A stretch of 26,530 bases of DNA from Syntrophomonadaceae bacterium (GTDB lineage: Bacteria; Bacillota; Syntrophomonadia; Syntrophomonadales; Syntrophomonadaceae). Of this stretch, positions 23,116 through 26,530 are shown in pieces. Each line of letters begins with the position of its first letter. Position 1 is the stretch's first letter. Both the position numbers and the translations under genes were made by a program. A model generated the notes under the pieces. It was not told the DNA's origin. It saw only the letters and a list, made by a program, of their open reading frames with translations, and did not search any database. The stretch spans positions 1 to 26,530 of the forward strand of contig JAQUBU010000003.1 of NCBI GenBank assembly GCA_028686565.1, given 5' to 3'.

Positions 23116-24207
23116 ATGAAGAAACCGTTGTACCTGCATGCTTCAGCGGCAGAAGTGGGAGCCGAGCTGCAAAAGAGCTATGACCATATGATGGAAACGA
23201 CTGGAAAATGGTTAGATATTCTCTTCTTTGATCCTCTGCCCGAAACTGGACTGACTCCTAAAGAAACTGTATGGCGCAAGAATAAATGCAGGTTATACCG
23301 CTATGTTAACCCCAATGGCATCAAGCATAAAACCCCACTCCTGATGTTATACGCTCTGATAAACAAAGCATATATTCTTGATCTTTATCCCGGTATGAGT
23401 TTGGTGGAACATCTGGTTAATGAAGGTTATGATGTTTACCTCTTGGATTGGGGAGAGTTTGATTGGGAAGACAGAGATCTTAGTTTCAGCCAGATTGTAA
23501 GCGATTATGTAGCCCGTGCTGTTCAAAAAGTATGCATGTTTTCCAATGTTAAAGAAATAAGTATATTGGGTTACTGCATGGGAGGAACCATAGCAACCAT
23601 GTATGCAGCACTGTATCCCCAGCCAAAAATCAAAAACATGATTTTTGTGGCATCTCCGTTTGATTTTGAAGATGCTGGTTTATCAAGTATTTGGCTGCAA
23701 TCATCACTTTATGATGTGGACAAGGTAACTGATACCTTTTATTTAATTCCCAAAGATTTTATCGATTTTGGACTCAAAATGTTAAATCCCGTAAATAATT
23801 TTGTAGCCACTTATACCAGGCTTTGGAAGTCTATTGATGAAGGAGTATCAATTGAAGCTTGGAAAGCCCTAAACAAATGGGTAAATGATAACGTAAACTT
23901 TCCAGGTAAAGCATATCGCGAATGGATTCAATATCTTTATAAAGAAAATAAATTAATTCATAATGAATTTATCATGCAGGGCAGGAAGATTAATTTAAAA
24001 GAAATTGATGCTTCTTTACTGGTACTAATCGGCGAAAACGATCATATCGTACTTCCAAATCAAGTTACCCCTATTCTTGAGGCGACATCTTCTCAGGATC
24101 AAGTATGTTATACCTATAATGTAGGACATGGGGGGCTGGTATTTGGCAGCCGGGCTCGAAATGAGGTTTACCCAGCTATTGCTAAATGGCTGGACGAGCA
24201 TTCCTGA
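23116..24207 (+). CDS. phaC: Polyhydroxyalkanoate synthase, class III/IV
   Basis: This 363-residue alpha/beta-hydrolase-fold enzyme polymerises (R)-3-hydroxyacyl-CoA into storage polyester. The lipase-like box is GYCMGGT with nucleophile Cys154. The other triad members are Asp309 (IGENDHIV) and His338 (VGHGGLVFG). The segment YDVYLLDWGEFDWEDRDLS is typical of PhaC. The length fits class III and IV enzymes; class I and II synthases are near 560-600 residues. These classes need a partner, and the PhaR/PhaE-like gene two genes upstream supplies it. GGAGGG precedes ATG 23116, and a strong terminator follows, closing the PHA operon. The triad and box are intact, so I expect an active enzyme, most likely for short-chain monomers. 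Confidence 0.95.
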   Translation: MKKPLYLHASAAEVGAELQKSYDHMMETTGKWLDILFFDPLPETGLTPKETVWRKNKCRLYRYVNPNGIKHKTPLLMLYALINKAYILDLYPGMSLVEHLVNEGYDVYLLDWGEFDWEDRDLSFSQIVSDYVARAVQKVCMFSNVKEISILGYCMGGTIATMYAALYPQPKIKNMIFVASPFDFEDAGLSSIWLQSSLYDVDKVTDTFYLIPKDFIDFGLKMLNPVNNFVATYTRLWKSIDEGVSIEAWKALNKWVNDNVNFPGKAYREWIQYLYKENKLIHNEFIMQGRKINLKEIDASLLVLIGENDHIVLPNQVTPILEATSSQDQVCYTYNVGHGGLVFGSRARNEVYPAIAKWLDEHS

Positions 24208-24232
24208 AAATAAATATAATAACGATTAATAA

Positions 24233-24273
24233 ACGAAGGACATGGTGCTAAAGACCTGTCCTTCGTTCTTTTA
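24233..24273 (+). terminator. Terminator after phaC
   Basis: ACGAAGGACA (24233-24242) and TGTCCTTCGT (24257-24266) pair perfectly, and GGT/ACC can extend the stem inward. TCTTTT follows. Confidence 0.9.
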
Positions 24274-24325
24274 TTGCCTTCTTTTGAATAAGAATTTGTC
24301 AAAACGGTTCAATGGAGGCAGATAA

Positions 24326-26530
24326 ATGGCAAAAAATACCTGGGTTAACATGGATATAGAAGAAGTAGTAGAAAAACTCAAAAGCAATACCACATATGGT
24401 TTATCATTATCTCAAGTTAAGCAAAGACAGGAAATATACACAAATCTAATTGAGTCGGATAAAGGAAGCAGTGCAATAATGATGTTTCTGGCCCAGTTTA
24501 CGGATACCATGGTACTGGTATTGCTGGGAGCTACTGTAGTCTCAGGAATAGTTGGTGCTATGGCCGATGCAGTAACCATTATGGCTATTGTAATATTAAA
24601 TGCTATTTTGGGATTTATTCAGGAATACAAAGCCGAACGTTCTTTGGAGGAAATAAAAAAACTAACCTCGCCTTATGCTCATGTTATACGCGATGGAAAA
24701 AGACTCAAGGTTTCCACGACTGAGTTAGTACCAGGAGATTTAATAATTCTGGAAACGGGAGATCGTGTTCCGGCAGATCTGAGGTTGATTGAAAGTCACA
24801 GCCTTGAGGCAGAGGAATCATTATTAACTGGAGAATCGATTCCGGTTGAAAAAAAAGCCGTCAATATTACTGCGCTAACACCTCATCTGGCTGAACAAGT
24901 TAATATGGCATTTATGGGAACAGCGATCAGCAGGGGCAGAGGTAAGGGAATCGTCGTAGCTACCGGAATGGATACGGTTATGGGCGAGATTGCCAAAATG
25001 ATGAAAAATACTGAGAGAACCCTTACTCCCTTGCAAATCAGGTTAGATCAATTAGGCAAAATACTAATAATTATATGTCTGGCGGTATGTGCTTTGGTTA
25101 CTATTCTGGGAATTTACCGCGGTGAAGCGATATTAGTAATGCTGATGGCTGGAATCAGTCTTGCAGTAGCTGCTATACCTGAAGGTTTGCCTGCTATTGT
25201 AACAGTCGTCCTGGCACTGGGTGTACAAAGAATGGCAAAAAGAAATGCTATTATTAGAAAGCTGCCTGCAGTTGAAACATTAGGTTGTACCACAATTATC
25301 TGCTCAGATAAAACTGGAACTTTGACCCAGAACAAGATGACTGTTAAAAGATTGGCAACTCTGGATATCCAATACGATATTGAAGGTGATGGTTACAATC
25401 CCCATGGCCGGTTTCTCCATGCTATGCAGGAAATCAATCCGCTTACGGAGCAAGCTGGCAGATTAATATTGGAAATATCGTTTAACTGCAATAATTCGGT
25501 GGTGGAAAGAATAAAAGGTATTGATCAGATCCAAGGTGATCCAACCGAAGCAGCTTTATTGATTATGGCCCAAAAGGCCGGATTAAAAGAAAGATATCGG
25601 AGAATTAGGGAAAATCCATTTGATTCAGACCGGAAACTAATGAGTATTATAGTTGAAATTGATAATGAATATTGGGTTTTTGTAAAAGGTGCCTTGGACG
25701 TTTTAATGGGCTCATGTCATAAGATAATGGCTAATGGCAATATTATTGACTTGAATACAAAGGGCAAGGAACACTTTTTAAGCCTGCAGGAAAAATGGGC
25801 ACTTGAAGCACTGAGAGTTTTAGGCTTTGCTTTTAGAAAACTGCATCCGGGCGAACTTGAAAAGCTGGACAATATTGAGAGTGAAAAGAAGCTCACTTTG
25901 CTTGGGATTTGCGGAATTATGGACCCGCCTCGTCCGGGTGTTAATAAATCTGTTGCAGATTGTCTGCAAGCGGGCATTATTCCGGTAATGATAACCGGAG
26001 ACCATCCGTCTACCGCCCAGGCTATCGCCAAAAGTATAGGAATAGCAACCAATCCCCGGGTTACTACAGGTATAGAAATTGATAAACTGACTGATAACGA
26101 ATTATACAAAACAGCGATAAGTCAGAGAGTTTTTGCCCGGGTTTCTCCGGAACACAAAAATCGGATTGTAAAAGTTCTAAAGAAAAAGCAGCATGTGGTA
26201 GCCATGACCGGAGATGGAGTCAATGATGCCCCTGCTTTAAAGACTGCGGATATTGGGATTGCTATGGGAATCAGCGGTACGGAAGTCAGCCGCGAAGCTT
26301 CATCAATGGTGCTGGCAGATGACGATTTTTCAACTATTGTCAGCGCAGTATACGAAGGAAGAGCTATATATGATAATATTCGCAAGTTTATTCGCTATCT
26401 TCTGGGTTGCAATATTGGGGAGGTTTTGGTGATGTTGCTGGCAACTTTGTTTGGTATGCCTTTGCCTTTGTTACCAATCCAAATTCTGTGGGTTAACCTG
26501 GTAACTGATGGATTACCTGCCATGGCACTG
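24326..26530 (+). CDS. Ca2+-type P-ATPase (type IIA), 3' end outside the window
   Basis: The first 735 codons are open and in frame to the last base; the rest of the C-terminal membrane domain lies beyond the window. Order of parts: cytoplasmic N-terminus, first membrane pair, actuator loop TGES (168-171), M4 with PEGLP (Glu286), phosphorylation site DKTGT (Asp328), nucleotide domain, hinge GDGVNDAPA, M5 and M6. The ion-binding residues known from SERCA are matched: Glu286, Asn696 and Glu699 (CNIGEV), Asn724, Thr727 and Asp728 (NLVTDGLPA). This set indicates Ca2+ rather than Na+/K+ or Mg2+ transport, most likely export. ATG 24326 follows TGGAGG. It lies behind the phaC terminator, and its link to the PHA genes is probably only positional. 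Confidence 0.93.
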   Translation, partial: MAKNTWVNMDIEEVVEKLKSNTTYGLSLSQVKQRQEIYTNLIESDKGSSAIMMFLAQFTDTMVLVLLGATVVSGIVGAMADAVTIMAIVILNAILGFIQEYKAERSLEEIKKLTSPYAHVIRDGKRLKVSTTELVPGDLIILETGDRVPADLRLIESHSLEAEESLLTGESIPVEKKAVNITALTPHLAEQVNMAFMGTAISRGRGKGIVVATGMDTVMGEIAKMMKNTERTLTPLQIRLDQLGKILIIICLAVCALVTILGIYRGEAILVMLMAGISLAVAAIPEGLPAIVTVVLALGVQRMAKRNAIIRKLPAVETLGCTTIICSDKTGTLTQNKMTVKRLATLDIQYDIEGDGYNPHGRFLHAMQEINPLTEQAGRLILEISFNCNNSVVERIKGIDQIQGDPTEAALLIMAQKAGLKERYRRIRENPFDSDRKLMSIIVEIDNEYWVFVKGALDVLMGSCHKIMANGNIIDLNTKGKEHFLSLQEKWALEALRVLGFAFRKLHPGELEKLDNIESEKKLTLLGICGIMDPPRPGVNKSVADCLQAGIIPVMITGDHPSTAQAIAKSIGIATNPRVTTGIEIDKLTDNELYKTAISQRVFARVSPEHKNRIVKVLKKKQHVVAMTGDGVNDAPALKTADIGIAMGISGTEVSREASSMVLADDDFSTIVSAVYEGRAIYDNIRKFIRYLLGCNIGEVLVMLLATLFGMPLPLLPIQILWVNLVTDGLPAMAL

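Noticed and set aside
25717..26109. - strand frame of 130 residues inside the P-ATPase
   Set aside because: It is antisense to the nucleotide-binding domain of a clearly intact ATPase.

Overview
The window is a stretch of low-GC Firmicutes chromosome. Every gene I accept lies on the + strand. The backbone follows the order known from Bacillus and Clostridia: tepA (C-terminal part) - ylzJ - spoIIIE/ftsK - rodZ - rimO - pgsA - cinA - thpR - recA - rny - ymdB - spoVS. spoVS together with an SpoIIIE/FtsK-type translocase points to an endospore former. A polyhydroxyalkanoate (PHA) synthase cluster (phasin-like, PhaR/PhaE-like, PhaJ-like, PhaC) sits beside it. This combination suggests a Syntrophomonas-like clostridium (Syntrophomonadaceae). 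That placement is inference from gene content; I could not run a search.

Layout: 1-575 is the end of tepA plus ylzJ, closed by a strong terminator. uppP (846-1631) has its own extended -10 promoter. 1749-7612 is a tightly packed run: DNA translocase, an HTH plus PfkB-like protein, RodZ-like protein, RimO and PgsA. 7613-7907 holds a hairpin repeat module, a long near-perfect inverted repeat and a promoter. 7908-9917 is a two-gene operon of an unknown single-pass membrane protein and a short FtsH-like protease. 10169-13088 is cinA-thpR-recA, with a consensus promoter and a perfect Bacillus-type SOS box in front of recA. A structured 390-base leader ending in a terminator precedes rny (13476-15026). 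Then come an unknown gene, ymdB, and spoVS with a SigH-type promoter. 17368-19897 holds an M19 dipeptidase, a PHP phosphoesterase and a secreted LysM-NlpC/P60 hydrolase. 19947-21195 holds an unknown gene and a UDG-like iron-sulfur protein without a recognisable catalytic motif. 21431-24207 is the PHA cluster, and 24326 to the end is a Ca2+-type P-ATPase cut by the window edge.

Themes: envelope and division (UppP, FtsK/SpoIIIE, RodZ, PgsA, NlpC/P60), DNA repair (RecA under LexA, CinA), RNA turnover (RNase Y, ThpR, YmdB, possibly the PHP protein) and carbon storage (PHA).

The most unusual signal is a dispersed family of roughly 52-base hairpin modules at 7653-7704, 15225-15400 and 21792-21973. 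The two long copies align without gaps over 151 bases at about 81% identity. They show a compensatory base-pair change, and their differences fall mostly in one codon phase at a time. I could not assign this element to a known family. Other items for follow-up are a PfkB-like protein without its catalytic Asp, an FtsH-like protease without its extracytoplasmic domain paired with a membrane protein, a possible AUA start for rny, and mutually exclusive RNA foldings upstream of rny.
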